Positions 53,427 through 62,562 of a stretch of DNA of 64,000 nt are shown here, one piece after another. Location: NCBI RefSeq assembly GCF_900094545.1, contig NZ_FMAH01000014.1:54244-118243 (forward strand), read 5' to 3'. The translations under genes were made by a program, and so were the position numbers. How positions within the stretch are numbered: position 1 is the first letter of the stretch; each line of letters begins with the position of its first letter. Origin of the DNA: Martinezella miluonensis (lineage in GTDB: Bacteria; Pseudomonadota; Alphaproteobacteria; Rhizobiales; Rhizobiaceae). A model generated the notes under the pieces. The model did no database searches. It was not told the DNA's origin and saw only the letters and a list, made by a program, of their open reading frames with translations.

Positions 53427-54221
53427 GTGTGCTCGATGTCCGTAACTGCGCTCGCCAAAGCCCCTCTTCAGCCCGCCCAGCCTATACCAATCTATCTGAT
53501 CAACATCGACCGCGCGGCGGATAGGCTGGCGGAAATCCAGCGGCAGAGCAGTGAATTCGGTTTCCGGTTCGAGCGCATCAATGGCGTTGACGGCGCGCTC
53601 ATCCCCCGCGCGCAATGGATCGACGTCGACCATGCACGCTTTCAACGACGGCATGGCAGAACCATCCTGCCCGGTGAATACGGCTGCTACCGAAGCCACA
53701 TGATGGCGTTGCGCCAATTTCTGGCCAGCAGCGACGAAATAGCCGTCATCATTGAAGATGACGTCGCTCTGGGTGGGGATTTCCTTGATCGCGCCATGGC
53801 AGCCAAAGAGGCAGCACCCGCGGCCGATCTGATCAAATTCGTCAATCATCGTTGGCACGGCTTTCGCGAGATGGCGAGCAGTCAAAAGGGAGACGTTATC
53901 GGCCGTTGCCTTTTCGGTCCCCAGGGTTCGACGGCATGCTATCTCGTCACGCGCAACGGCGCCGAGAGAATCGTGAAATCGCTGACCGTCATGTCCCTCC
54001 CCTGGGATGTCGCCATCGAACGCGGCTGGGACACGCGGATCTCCATATTCACCACCCGCACCAATATCGTCGGCTTTAGCCAATTGAAGGGGATCACGAT
54101 GGTCGGCTGGCGCCGCGACTATCGTGCCGCCAAATCTTCAGCGTTGCGGCGGATACCCGCGCACCTGTTTCGTGTTTCGGATTTCTTCCGGCGCATGGCC
54201 TATGTTCTGACGAAGCGGTAG
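53427..54221 (+). CDS. Glycosyltransferase family 25 (LPS-type) protein
   Basis: A 264-residue GT25 protein. Marks are PIYLINIDRAADR at the N-terminus, LPGEYGCYRSHMMALRQF, the metal motif VIIEDDVAL and the acceptor-side segment GSTACYLVTRNGAERI. It probably adds galactose or glucose to lipopolysaccharide. A GTG at 53427 is 6 bp after GGAAGA and was preferred to the ATG at 53436, which is too far from it. The next gene (an outer-membrane protein) is convergent 9 bp away. Confidence 0.85.
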   Translation: MCSMSVTALAKAPLQPAQPIPIYLINIDRAADRLAEIQRQSSEFGFRFERINGVDGALIPRAQWIDVDHARFQRRHGRTILPGEYGCYRSHMMALRQFLASSDEIAVIIEDDVALGGDFLDRAMAAKEAAPAADLIKFVNHRWHGFREMASSQKGDVIGRCLFGPQGSTACYLVTRNGAERIVKSLTVMSLPWDVAIERGWDTRISIFTTRTNIVGFSQLKGITMVGWRRDYRAAKSSALRRIPAHLFRVSDFFRRMAYVLTKR

Positions 54222-54230
54222 CTACTCGGT

Positions 54231-55058
54231 CTACCAGGTGGTGATCCGGAGACCTATCCTTATTTCATGACGCGACAGCGCGCCATCGCGACCCATCGTG
54301 CCGGCGCCCGCCGCCGAATCAGCAGCGGAAGCGCCGAACATGTCGCCGCCCGCGATATGGGAGAAACGATAGCCAAGATCGACCTTTACGTTCGGCGCAA
54401 CCTCGTAGGCAACGCCAGCCATCAAGGCATAGGTCATGCGCCAATCGCTGTCCCCGGCATAGCGCGTACTGACAGAGGCCGCGCCGCCGCAACCCGAAAT
54501 GCCGTCGACGCATGAACCGATCGCATTGACGCTGCTCCAGGAAACCCGCGTCGCGCCGAGACCGGCGCCGACATAGGGTGTGAGACCGGCCACGGTTCCA
54601 AGATCGACATAGCCGTTCACCATCAGGCTGCCCGCCCTGAAGGAAGAGCGCGCCTTCGTGGAGCAACTGGTACCTCCCGCTCCGCCGGAGCAGGGCATAT
54701 CGCTCGAGATACGGCCATTGAAATCGTCGCTGAAGAAGTCGCCGGTGACGTCTGCACGGAACAAGTCGTTGAACTGATAGCCGACACCCAGCCCGCCGGA
54801 AAAGTCGCCGCCGAAGCGGTTGGAATCGAAGCGACCCGAACTATAGCTGCCGCCGGCCGGATCGTAGGTGCGCAATGTCGTGGCGCTGCGGCTGGCATTG
54901 ACGGCGTAACCGAGATCGCCGCGCACGTACCACCCCTTCGCATCCTTGACGCTCACTTCGGCCATCTTGATCTCGGGCGGCGCTTCGCCGGCAAGGGCAG
55001 CACCGGCCGATGCGCCTGCCATCGCTGCGGCCAGCGCCAAAGCGTCAAAACGGATCAT
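54231..55058 (-). CDS. Omp25-like outer-membrane beta-barrel protein
   Basis: A 275-residue opacity/Omp25-type porin-like barrel with an N-terminal signal peptide (cleavage near GAALAGE, residue 23). The barrel carries GWYVRGDLGYAVN, GGLGVGYQFND, YVDLGTVAGLTPYVGAGLGATRV and DLGYRFSHIAGGD. The C-terminus IRIGLRITTW ends in an aromatic residue, as needed for outer-membrane assembly. GAGG lies before the ATG at 55058. A second related barrel follows 242 bp upstream, pointing to tandem duplication. Confidence 0.87.
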   Translation of the reverse strand: MIRFDALALAAAMAGASAGAALAGEAPPEIKMAEVSVKDAKGWYVRGDLGYAVNASRSATTLRTYDPAGGSYSSGRFDSNRFGGDFSGGLGVGYQFNDLFRADVTGDFFSDDFNGRISSDMPCSGGAGGTSCSTKARSSFRAGSLMVNGYVDLGTVAGLTPYVGAGLGATRVSWSSVNAIGSCVDGISGCGGAASVSTRYAGDSDWRMTYALMAGVAYEVAPNVKVDLGYRFSHIAGGDMFGASAADSAAGAGTMGRDGALSRHEIRIGLRITTW

Positions 55059-55242
55059 TACCCCTCGCCTTCCATCCAAGTGCGGATGCCCGCCTATCGA
55101 ATTGCAGGCCTTTGTTGCCTGGCAAGAGCTCGAAAGTGAGCTCATGACCGGGAGGCCGCCATTCTCATTTCATTAACCATAGGGAATTCATGGTTAATGA
55201 AGGTTTAAAGCAGGGGAAATTTGCTTAACGGAGAGATAGAAA

Positions 55243-55279
55243 AGCAAAGGCCGCCCGGAGGGAAACCGGGCGGCTTTTC
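55243..55279 (-). terminator. Rho-independent terminator after the upstream Omp25-like gene
   Basis: GCCGCCCGG (55250-55258) pairs with CCGGGCGGC (55266-55274), flanked by A- and T-runs on both sides. It lies 22 bp past the stop of the barrel gene at 55301 and insulates it from its neighbour. Confidence 0.88.
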
Positions 55280-55300
55280 AATATCTTATGCGAAAGGCGC

Positions 55301-56146
55301 TTACTTGTAGACCGGCTGGACCGGGATATCGGCCGGCGGCATGTAGCTTGCAGTCTGGCAACCGCCGAAGGTGTAGCGGGCACCGATGCGGGCTTCGTGC
55401 AGGTTGATGCCCTTGTCGTAGCCAGGACCGCCATTTTCCGCATAGCCGAACATGTCGCCGCCCTGGATATGGCGGTAACGATAGCCAACGTCAGCCTTGA
55501 GGTTGCAGCTCAGGTCGATCGACGTACCGGCCATCAACGCATAGGTGAAGCGCCAGCTGCCGCGGCCATTATGGTTGACGGATCCGTCGCACGAGTCCGG
55601 ATTGGCATCCGAGCAAGACGTGTTGTTCAGCTTGTCCCATTTGACATAGGTGCCGCCGATACCTGCGCCGACATAGGGCGTAAATACGCTGTAGGTGCCG
55701 AGATCGACATAGGCGTTGGCGAGCAAGCTGTAAGCCGTCATCGAGGCAAGGTCGCGAGAGGTCGCAGGCACAGCCGTGAAATCCGGGCCGCAGGCGCCGC
55801 AATCGCCCTTCGTCGAGCCCTTGAAGTCGGACTTGAAGAGATAGTCCAGCGTCACATCAGTCCGGAGATAATTGTTGATCTGATAACCGACACCGCCGCC
55901 GAGTGTGAAGTTGCCATCGAGCTTCGCGCTGTCGAAATCCACCAGGCTGGCATTGGACCCTTGGAAGTAGTTCGCGCCGCGTAGGTTCGCAAAGGCGTAG
56001 CCGACGTCGCCGCGCAGATACCAACCGCTGGACTGGGCGACAACCACCTCCGGCTGCGGCTGCGGCTCTGGCGTATAAAGATCTGCAGAAAAGGCTGACG
56101 TGCCGACAAGCAAACTGGCAAGTGCGCCGATCACGGTTTTCATCAT
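55301..56146 (-). CDS. Omp25-like outer-membrane beta-barrel protein
   Basis: A 281-residue barrel of the same family as its neighbour, with a signal peptide (cleavage near SAFSADL, residue 21) and GWYLRGDVGYAFANLRG, GGGVGYQINN, YVDLGTYSVFTPYVGAGIGGTYV and DVGYRYRHIQGGDMFG. The C-terminal extension after RYTFGG is hydrophilic and proline-rich (MPPADIPVQPVYK), so it does not end with the usual aromatic. The long AT-rich region upstream probably holds a strong promoter. It is an abundant surface-protein type in rhizobia. Confidence 0.87.
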   Translation of the reverse strand: MMKTVIGALASLLVGTSAFSADLYTPEPQPQPEVVVAQSSGWYLRGDVGYAFANLRGANYFQGSNASLVDFDSAKLDGNFTLGGGVGYQINNYLRTDVTLDYLFKSDFKGSTKGDCGACGPDFTAVPATSRDLASMTAYSLLANAYVDLGTYSVFTPYVGAGIGGTYVKWDKLNNTSCSDANPDSCDGSVNHNGRGSWRFTYALMAGTSIDLSCNLKADVGYRYRHIQGGDMFGYAENGGPGYDKGINLHEARIGARYTFGGCQTASYMPPADIPVQPVYK

Positions 56147-56466
56147 GGCTTTGGCTCCAAATTTCTTGTCATTGGCGCAGCAAATGCTTGCCAACCGAAA
56201 AGACCTGGCCGGAATAATGAAGAAAAGGAGTTAAAACCTGATTAACTACGAATATTTACCCTGTTTTACTGAAGGCTTATACTCTGTCCTTTATATTAGA
56301 TAATATTAAATCACCAACAAAGAGAAAGAGATACGGGCGCCCCCTCTCGCCTCACACGGCGCAAAGCATAGATTTGGGCGGGCGGTCATACAGAAATCTC
56401 TAAACCAATTGGCAAGAATCCGACCGTTACAGTGCAGCCGCCGGGAGTCAACTCAGGAGGAAGTTA
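56147..56466. other. AT-rich divergent region between the Omp and SH3 genes
   Basis: A 320-bp gap, with its middle (about 56220-56330) clearly below the local GC content. It should hold the promoters of the barrel gene (left) and the secreted SH3 gene (right). AGGAGG at 56455-56460 is the ribosome site of the latter. No gene, repeat or RNA is supported. Confidence 0.5.
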
Positions 56467-57021
56467 CTGACGTATCAACGGAAAATATGCGCCAGCCTGT
56501 GCCTGATCTTCGCCTTCCTGGGCTTCGTCGCTGTGGCTTATGCGATGCCGGTACAGCCCGTCGCCGCCACGGCATGGAACAAGGGGCGCGAAACGGGATT
56601 GCCGATCCCTCGCTTCGTTTCAGTAAAGGCCCATAAGGCGCGCATGCGGGTCGGCCCATCGACGATCTATGCGACGAAATGGATCTACATGAAGCCTGGC
56701 CTTCCGATGGAAGTCATCGACGAATATGGCCATTGGCGGCAGGTTCGCGACTATACCGGCGCAACCGGATGGATGCACAGCGCCCTCCTCTCCGGAGCAC
56801 GCATGGCCATCGTGGCGCCTTGGCTGACGAAGAATGCCGTGCTGCGCGCCGATCCGGAACCGACCGACACGCCGGTTGCCCAGTTGCAACCGCGCGTACT
56901 GCTTTCACTGCACTCCTGTACCGGGACCTGGTGCCGCGTTTCCGTCAGGGAGCATTCGGCGCGAGGCTATATCAGACAGGACAAGCTCTGGGGCGCCTAT
57001 CCCGGCGAAATGTTCCAATAG
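56467..57021 (+). CDS. Secreted SH3-domain protein, apparent CTG start
   Basis: Starting at the CTG at 56467 the product has 184 residues. A consensus AGGAGG (56455-56460) lies 6 bp before it. The first 26 codons encode a good signal peptide (basic TYQRK, hydrophobic CLIFAFLGFVAV, AYA cleavage site). The next in-frame start, GTG at 56533, would lose the signal and has no ribosome site. Residues about 48-105 form a bacterial SH3 domain (KAHKARMRVGPSTIYATKW, GATGWMHSALL) and a second SH3-like half follows to the end. It is probably periplasmic and may bind peptidoglycan or protein. Confidence 0.8.
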   Translation: MTYQRKICASLCLIFAFLGFVAVAYAMPVQPVAATAWNKGRETGLPIPRFVSVKAHKARMRVGPSTIYATKWIYMKPGLPMEVIDEYGHWRQVRDYTGATGWMHSALLSGARMAIVAPWLTKNAVLRADPEPTDTPVAQLQPRVLLSLHSCTGTWCRVSVREHSARGYIRQDKLWGAYPGEMFQ

Positions 57022-57116
57022 GCAGACAATCCGCAACCAGCGCCGGAAAGCAGCGCGGCCGCCTTCGATAGAGGCGGCCGTCGATCTGATATTGACGATG
57101 ATGTCCGATCTGCCGC

Positions 57117-58469
57117 TCAGGCGGCAGTGCGCACGCTCGAGATGACGTCGATCAGCCCGCCGACGATACGTTCGATCTGGCTGCGATCGTCGCCCTCCGC
57201 CATAACGCGGATCAACGGCTCTGTGCCGGACGGGCGGATCACCAGGCGGCCATTGCGGGCAAGTTCGCTTTCGGCATCGGCAATCGCTTTGCGCACCTGA
57301 CTGTCTTCCAGCGGCCTGCCACCGGAAATACGTACGTTGCGCAGCAATTGCGGCACCGGCTCGAAACGGCGGCAGACTTCGCTGACGGGTTTGCCGGTGC
57401 GCTTCACCGCGGCAAGGATCTGCAGGGCGGCGACGAGGCCGTCGCCGGTCGTCCCATAATCGGAAAGTACGATATGGCCGGATTGCTCGCCGCCGACATT
57501 GAAATTGTTCTGGCGCATGTGCTCGACGACATAGCGGTCGCCGACGGCCGTGCGGGCGAGCGACAGGCCGCGCTCGTCCAGGAAGCGTTCCAGACCAAGG
57601 TTGGACATGACGGTCGCCACGATGCCATTGCCACGCAACAGCTGGCTCTCGGCCCAGCTTTCGGCGATAACGGCCATCAGTTGATCGCCATCGATGATCG
57701 TGCCGGCTTCGTCGACGATGATGACGCGGTCGGCGTCGCCATCCAGCGCGATGCCGATGTCGGCACGCACTTCGTCCACCTTCTTCTGCAACGCCACCGG
57801 GCTGGTGGAGCCGCAATTCAGATTGATATTCGTGCCGTTCGGCTCGTTACCGATCGTCACGACCTCGGCACCAAGCTCCCAAAGGGCGGCCGGGGCAACC
57901 TTGTAGGCGGCACCATTGGCGCAATCGATGGCGATGCGCAGCCCTTGCAGCGTGACGTCGCGGGGCAGCGTTCGCTTGACGTGTTCGATATAGCGGTCGT
58001 GGACGCCGTCGACACGCTTTGCGCGGCCAATATTCTCGGCCTTGGCAAGATGCTCCGAAATATCTCTATCGAGCATGTCCTCGATCTTCATTTCAAGATC
58101 GTCGGACAGCTTGTAGCCATCGGGGCCGAAAAGCTTGATGCCGTTGTCTTCGTACGGATTGTGAGAGGCGGAAATCATGACACCGATATCGGCGCGCAGC
58201 GAACGCGTCAGCATCGCGACGGCAGGCGTCGGAATAGGCCCGAGAACGAAGGCATCAACGCCGGCGGCCGTGAAGCCCGCGACCATCGCGTTCTCCAGCA
58301 TATATCCGGAAAGACGCGTGTCCTTGCCGATGACCACTCGGTGACGGTGACTGCCTCGCTGGAAGATCGTGCCTGCAGCGATACCCACGCGCATGGCAAG
58401 ATCCGGCGTCATCGGATAGGTATTGGATTGACCGCGAATTCCGTCGGTTCCGAAATAGCGACGTTTCAT
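57117..58469 (-). CDS. glmM: Phosphoglucosamine mutase
   Basis: A 450-residue enzyme converting glucosamine-6-phosphate to glucosamine-1-phosphate for cell-wall UDP-GlcNAc. The phosphorylated serine is Ser102 in ISASHNP, the metal loop is DGDADRVI, the sugar-binding loop is GGEQSGH, and the phosphate loop is [16 protein letters not shown] lies 6 bp before the ATG at 58469. It follows ftsH in the usual rhizobial order but is separated from it by a small extra gene with its own terminator. It therefore probably uses its own promoter. Confidence 0.95.
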   Translation of the reverse strand: MKRRYFGTDGIRGQSNTYPMTPDLAMRVGIAAGTIFQRGSHRHRVVIGKDTRLSGYMLENAMVAGFTAAGVDAFVLGPIPTPAVAMLTRSLRADIGVMISASHNPYEDNGIKLFGPDGYKLSDDLEMKIEDMLDRDISEHLAKAENIGRAKRVDGVHDRYIEHVKRTLPRDVTLQGLRIAIDCANGAAYKVAPAALWELGAEVVTIGNEPNGTNINLNCGSTSPVALQKKVDEVRADIGIALDGDADRVIIVDEAGTIIDGDQLMAVIAESWAESQLLRGNGIVATVMSNLGLERFLDERGLSLARTAVGDRYVVEHMRQNNFNVGGEQSGHIVLSDYGTTGDGLVAALQILAAVKRTGKPVSEVCRRFEPVPQLLRNVRISGGRPLEDSQVRKAIADAESELARNGRLVIRPSGTEPLIRVMAEGDDRSQIERIVGGLIDVISSVRTAA

Positions 58470-58643
58470 ATGCACTCCCGTGATTGCAGCGTCCCTCTGT
58501 GGGACTGCGGCATCCCGTTCACCTCCACTGAATTCAGTAGGCGGCGCGAACATCGATGCTTGAGGCTCATGCCATAGATTGCAAAACTCGGCACGTAAAT
58601 TACCAAGAAAGCGTATTACAACGCGTTACCATTAATAAGCACT

Positions 58644-58680
58644 AAAAAAGGCTGATCCCCAATGAAACGGAACCAGCCTC
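58644..58680 (-). terminator. Rho-independent terminator after the GDCCVxC gene
   Basis: GGCTG (58650-58654) pairs with CAGCC (58674-58678) and is followed on the minus strand by TTTTTT. It lies about 75 bp after the small gene's stop and would block read-through into glmM. Confidence 0.65.
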
Positions 58681-58753
58681 CTAGTCTATCGGTGTAAATG
58701 CGGTGACCGTTGGTATGGCAGCAGTTGAAAACCTGTACTACCCTCGCACATCC

Positions 58754-58972
58754 TTAACGGCGTTGCCCTTCCTGCGCCTGGACCGGCGGGCAAGGAACGG
58801 TTCCGTATGAACAGAACACACAACAGTCGCCGGGCTTCGGCCGAAGGATGGCGCCGCAGCCCTTGCAATCATAGAAATGCTGGCAGGCGTCTGTCGGCAT
58901 GATTTCGGTCGCCGTAAAGCGGCAGGTCGGGCAGGTAATCGTTGAACTGAGGATCACCGATACTTTACGCAC
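58754..58972 (-). CDS. GDCCVxC-type small cysteine-rich protein
   Basis: A 72-residue protein with the diagnostic GDCCVFCSYG motif followed by PCPP, plus CPTC and CKGC knuckles. It is rich in cysteine (nine) and has no signal peptide. Relatives in other bacteria may carry selenocysteine in this motif; here every position is a normal TGC/TGT codon. A metal-binding or redox role is likely but unproven. Translation probably starts at GTG (58972), a few bases after GGAT. It is inserted between ftsH and glmM and has its own terminator. Confidence 0.75.
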   Translation of the reverse strand: MRKVSVILSSTITCPTCRFTATEIMPTDACQHFYDCKGCGAILRPKPGDCCVFCSYGTVPCPPVQAQEGQRR

Positions 58973-59095
58973 AGAGATATCCGATCTTCAGTAAGGCAGC
59001 GTCGGCTTACGGAGTGCAGCACTCTGGTCATTTTCGATGTTCGGTCTACCATCGGCTGCAACCTCAGCTCCAGTTCGTTACCCTCATTCATCAAA

Positions 59096-59136
59096 AAGAG
59101 GCCAGGTCCCTATTCAAAGGAGAACTGGCCTCTTCG
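59096..59136 (-). terminator. Rho-independent terminator after ftsH
   Basis: AAGAGGCCAG and CTGGCCTCTT form a 10-bp stem around a 20-base loop. On the minus strand it is followed by TTTTTGATG. It lies about 27 bp after the ftsH stop. Confidence 0.82.
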
Positions 59137-59162
59137 TTTGCATATTCAATCGGCTCCGTGCG

Positions 59163-61106
59163 TCAGCGTGGCTGAGGTTCAAAACCGCCTTCAGCTTCAT
59201 CGCCCTTGGTGCCGAGCGGGCCATCCTTCTTCGCGCCGGTCTTCGGCACTGCCGAACCCCGGCTCGGTGGCGTGTCGTCACCGAGATCGCGCGCCGGCTT
59301 TTCACCGCGGATCAGCGCCTTGATCTCTTCGCCGGTCAGCGTCTCGTATTCGAGGAGGCCTTCGGCGATCGCCACGAAGCCATCATGCTGTTCGGTAAGG
59401 ATATCCTTGGCCTGATGATAAGCCTGGTCGATCAGGCGGCGCACTTCGTTGTCGATCGTCTGCGCAGTCGCTTCCGAAACGTTCTTGGACTGCGAGACGG
59501 AATGACCGAGGAAAACTTCCTGCTGGTTTTCGCCATAGGCAACCAGGCCGAGTTCATCGGAGAAGCCCCACTGGGTCACCATCGCGCGGGCAAGCTTGGT
59601 GGCCTGCTCGATATCGGAGGACGCACCGGAGGTGATGTTCTCCTTGCCGAAGGTCAGCTCTTCCGCGACGCGGCCGCCCATCATGATGCAGAGGCGCGAC
59701 ACCATCCACTTGTAGCTCATCGAGTAACGATCGCCCTCGGGGAGCTGCATGACCATGCCGAGCGCACGACCGCGCGGAATGATGGTCGCCTTGTGCAGCG
59801 GATCAGCGAGATCGACATAGAGCGCCGTGATCGCATGGCCAGCCTCGTGGTAGGCGGTGAGCTTCTTTTCCGCTTCGGTCATCGCCGAAGAACGGCGCTC
59901 GGCGCCCATCATGATCTTGTCCTTGGCATCTTCGAATTCCTGCATGGTCACCAGACGCTTGTTGCGGCGGGCGGCCATGAGAGCAGCTTCGTTGACAAGG
60001 TTCATCAGATCGGCACCGGAGAAGCCGGGCGTACCGCGGGCGAGCGTCTTCAGATCGACGTTCGGAGCCAGCGGAACGTTGCGGGCATGAACCTTGAGGA
60101 TGCGCTCACGACCGACGATATCCGGGTTCGGAACCACGACCTGGCGGTCGAAACGGCCCGGACGCAGCAGCGCGGGGTCGAGAACGTCGGGACGGTTGGT
60201 GGCCGCGATCAGGATGATGCCTTCATTGGCCTCGAAACCATCCATCTCGACCAGCAACTGGTTCAGCGTCTGTTCGCGTTCGTCGTTACCGCCGCCGAGA
60301 CCGGCGCCACGATGGCGACCGACGGCATCGATTTCGTCGATGAAGATGATGCAGGGCGCATTCTTCTTGGCCTGCTCGAACATGTCGCGGACGCGGCTTG
60401 CGCCGACACCGACGAACATTTCAACAAAGTCGGAACCGGAAATGGTGAAGAACGGCACGTTAGCTTCGCCGGCGATGGCGCGTGCCAGAAGCGTCTTACC
60501 CGTACCGGGAGGTCCCACAAGCAGAACGCCGCGCGGGATACGACCGCCGAGACGCTGGAACTTCTGCGGATCGCGCAGGAATTCAACAATTTCCTCCAGA
60601 TCCTGCTTGGCCTCGTCGACGCCTGCAACGTCCTCGAAAGTGACGCGGCCATGCGCTTCCGTCAGAAGCTTGGCCTTGGACTTGCCGAAGCCCATCGCAC
60701 CGCGCGAGCCGCCCTGCATCTGCCGCATGAAGAACAGCCAGACACCGAGGATCAGAAGCATCGGCAGCAACGTGCCGAGATAGCTCAGGAAGCTCGAGGA
60801 TCCGTCCGACTCCGGACGGCCGACAATGTTGATGTTCTTGTTTTGCAGGCGCTCAAGCAAGCTGTCATCCACGACCGGAGCATAGGTCTGGAAGGGTGTC
60901 CCATTTTCCACATAGCTGCCGACAACGCGATTTCCGGTGACGGTAACGTCACGGACGCGGCCGGAATCAACTTCCCGAAGGAACTGCGAATAAGGTATTT
61001 CCCTGGAGCCTGTTTGTGCCGGCGCGTTCTGAAACATACTGAACAGAGCAATCAACAGCAGAGCTATGATTGCCCACAGAGCGAAATTACGAAAATTAGG
61101 GTTCAT
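59163..61106 (-). CDS. ftsH: ATP-dependent zinc metalloprotease FtsH
   Basis: A 647-residue membrane-bound AAA+ protease. Two N-terminal helices (about 8-26 and 105-123) flank a periplasmic loop. The AAA module has Walker A GPPGTGKT near residue 195, Walker B IIFIDEID and the second region of homology with RPGRFDRQV. The zinc protease site HEAGH is near residue 419. It degrades membrane and some soluble proteins. The ATG at 61106 follows GGGGAG. It belongs to the cpoB-tilS-ftsH run, with 116 bp separating it from tilS. Confidence 0.96.
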   Translation of the reverse strand: MNPNFRNFALWAIIALLLIALFSMFQNAPAQTGSREIPYSQFLREVDSGRVRDVTVTGNRVVGSYVENGTPFQTYAPVVDDSLLERLQNKNINIVGRPESDGSSSFLSYLGTLLPMLLILGVWLFFMRQMQGGSRGAMGFGKSKAKLLTEAHGRVTFEDVAGVDEAKQDLEEIVEFLRDPQKFQRLGGRIPRGVLLVGPPGTGKTLLARAIAGEANVPFFTISGSDFVEMFVGVGASRVRDMFEQAKKNAPCIIFIDEIDAVGRHRGAGLGGGNDEREQTLNQLLVEMDGFEANEGIILIAATNRPDVLDPALLRPGRFDRQVVVPNPDIVGRERILKVHARNVPLAPNVDLKTLARGTPGFSGADLMNLVNEAALMAARRNKRLVTMQEFEDAKDKIMMGAERRSSAMTEAEKKLTAYHEAGHAITALYVDLADPLHKATIIPRGRALGMVMQLPEGDRYSMSYKWMVSRLCIMMGGRVAEELTFGKENITSGASSDIEQATKLARAMVTQWGFSDELGLVAYGENQQEVFLGHSVSQSKNVSEATAQTIDNEVRRLIDQAYHQAKDILTEQHDGFVAIAEGLLEYETLTGEEIKALIRGEKPARDLGDDTPPSRGSAVPKTGAKKDGPLGTKGDEAEGGFEPQPR

Positions 61107-61222
61107 CGAACTCCCCAGCACTGAAACTTCCGCCGCAAAGCGACGGCATTACTTGATCCCTAACATAGGGTTGCGCCAAGCCGTTGCCAAGGCAAACCGC
61201 GTCGGCGCATGCCTTTTTCCGT

Positions 61223-62557
61223 CTATATGACCGAAAGCGGCAGCCGCCTATAGGCTTGACGGCCAAAAGCGATCGAAAGCCGATCTGCAAACATGAGGTC
61301 GAATCGTGTCAAAAAGCGGTCGAAGGATGCAAGATAGGGGGCGACCGCCACAGTCGGCGCCATGCCGGCCTCATCCGATACAATCAGAGGCAAGGCAGCC
61401 CGAGCCCGCCGCACTGCCGCCCGCGGCAAATTCGGCGGAAAAATCAGTGCACTATCCGCACCGGCCGCTTGGACGCAAATCGTCGTCGAGCCTCGATTGG
61501 TCACCTCAAAACGACCATCCCAAATGCCGCTGGCACCCTGCATCAGAGTCAGCGGCTTGATGTTGCGGCTTTCCCGCATGAGGCAAAGCGTCTCACGGCG
61601 TAGGTCGAAAACCACCCCACCCGCCGTGCGGCGCCCCGGCATCCCGCTGTTCACGAAATCGAGAATGCGCTGCATTTGCTGGCGACCAGGCCCATAGACG
61701 TCCCCGCCGAAGACGGCCGTAAGATAAGAGAGGGCGTAGCCGACAGCAGCCGCGTCTCCGGATAGACCGGCCCGGTCGATGACGCAGAGCGCATCGGCAT
61801 GAATGGTCACATGCTCGTCCAGCCACAACGCCGCCTTGCCGGAAAGCAAGACGCGATTCGCACCGTCATCTGCGGGGACTGCAACCACGGGGTCCACGGC
61901 CAAACGCATGCGTGTCCGCACGCGCTCGTAGCGGATATCCTCATTGCTGGGGTCATCGAGCCAGGACACGCCACGCCCTTCGAGATAGGCGCGGATATCC
62001 ATGCGCCGGCAGGCCAGGAAGGGCCTGACGATCCAGATACGACGATCGAACAGCATTGCATCGGCGATGCCGGTGCGAGTTTCATCCCCGCCCCCGCCGC
62101 TTTGGCGCTCCGCGCGCATGACGATCGTCTCGCGCTGGTCGTCAGCCGTATGGGCGGTAACGATCACATCAGCCGAGATTTCGCGGGCGAGATCCGCGAG
62201 CAACTGGTAGCGCGCCTCGCGGGCAGCAGCCATGATGCCGCTCTTCGGCTTTTCGCCGTCCCAGCGACGAATGAAATGAGGAATGCCGCGCGCGGCACAG
62301 ACTGAGGCGACCTCTCGGGCCTCGTCGGCGCCAGCGGCGCGCAAGCCATGATCGATGGTCGCGGCGGAAAGAGTGATATCGGAGCGGGGAAAAGATTTCA
62401 GCTGCTCGGCGAGCGCGATCAGCAGCCCAGTGGAATCGCTGCCGCCGGAAATGGCGACCAGAATATGAGCAGGCGTTACAAGCGAATGGAGAAACTCGGC
62501 TGCGGCGACTTCAGGCACAAGGGCTGTGGCTGCACCGGTCACAGCGACGTTGGACAT
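61223..62557 (-). CDS. tilS: tRNA(Ile)-lysidine synthetase
   Basis: A 444-residue enzyme that converts the C34 of tRNA-Ile(CAU) to lysidine so that it reads AUA. The PP-loop is SGGSDS at residues 37-42, and ATIDHGLR, HTADDQRET and the GIADAMLFDRRIWIVRPFL segment are typical. The C-terminal half is divergent, as usual in alphaproteobacteria. The ATG at 62557 was used; a TTG 12 bp earlier overlaps the cpoB stop. It lies 5 bp downstream of cpoB and is clearly in the same operon. Confidence 0.92.
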   Translation of the reverse strand: MSNVAVTGAATALVPEVAAAEFLHSLVTPAHILVAISGGSDSTGLLIALAEQLKSFPRSDITLSAATIDHGLRAAGADEAREVASVCAARGIPHFIRRWDGEKPKSGIMAAAREARYQLLADLAREISADVIVTAHTADDQRETIVMRAERQSGGGGDETRTGIADAMLFDRRIWIVRPFLACRRMDIRAYLEGRGVSWLDDPSNEDIRYERVRTRMRLAVDPVVAVPADDGANRVLLSGKAALWLDEHVTIHADALCVIDRAGLSGDAAAVGYALSYLTAVFGGDVYGPGRQQMQRILDFVNSGMPGRRTAGGVVFDLRRETLCLMRESRNIKPLTLMQGASGIWDGRFEVTNRGSTTICVQAAGADSALIFPPNLPRAAVRRARAALPLIVSDEAGMAPTVAVAPYLASFDRFLTRFDLMFADRLSIAFGRQAYRRLPLSVI

Positions 62558-62562
62558 GGGGT

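Noticed and set aside
58754..58972. Possible selenocysteine in the GDCCVxC protein
   Set aside because: All motif positions are TGC/TGT with no in-frame TGA; the protein is an ordinary cysteine form.
59037..61124. 695-codon open frame antisense to ftsH (and a similar 769-codon one at 49384-51693 over plsC and serA)
   Set aside because: The sense genes are unmistakable and the antisense products are low-complexity in Arg, Ala and Asp/His as expected for shadows.
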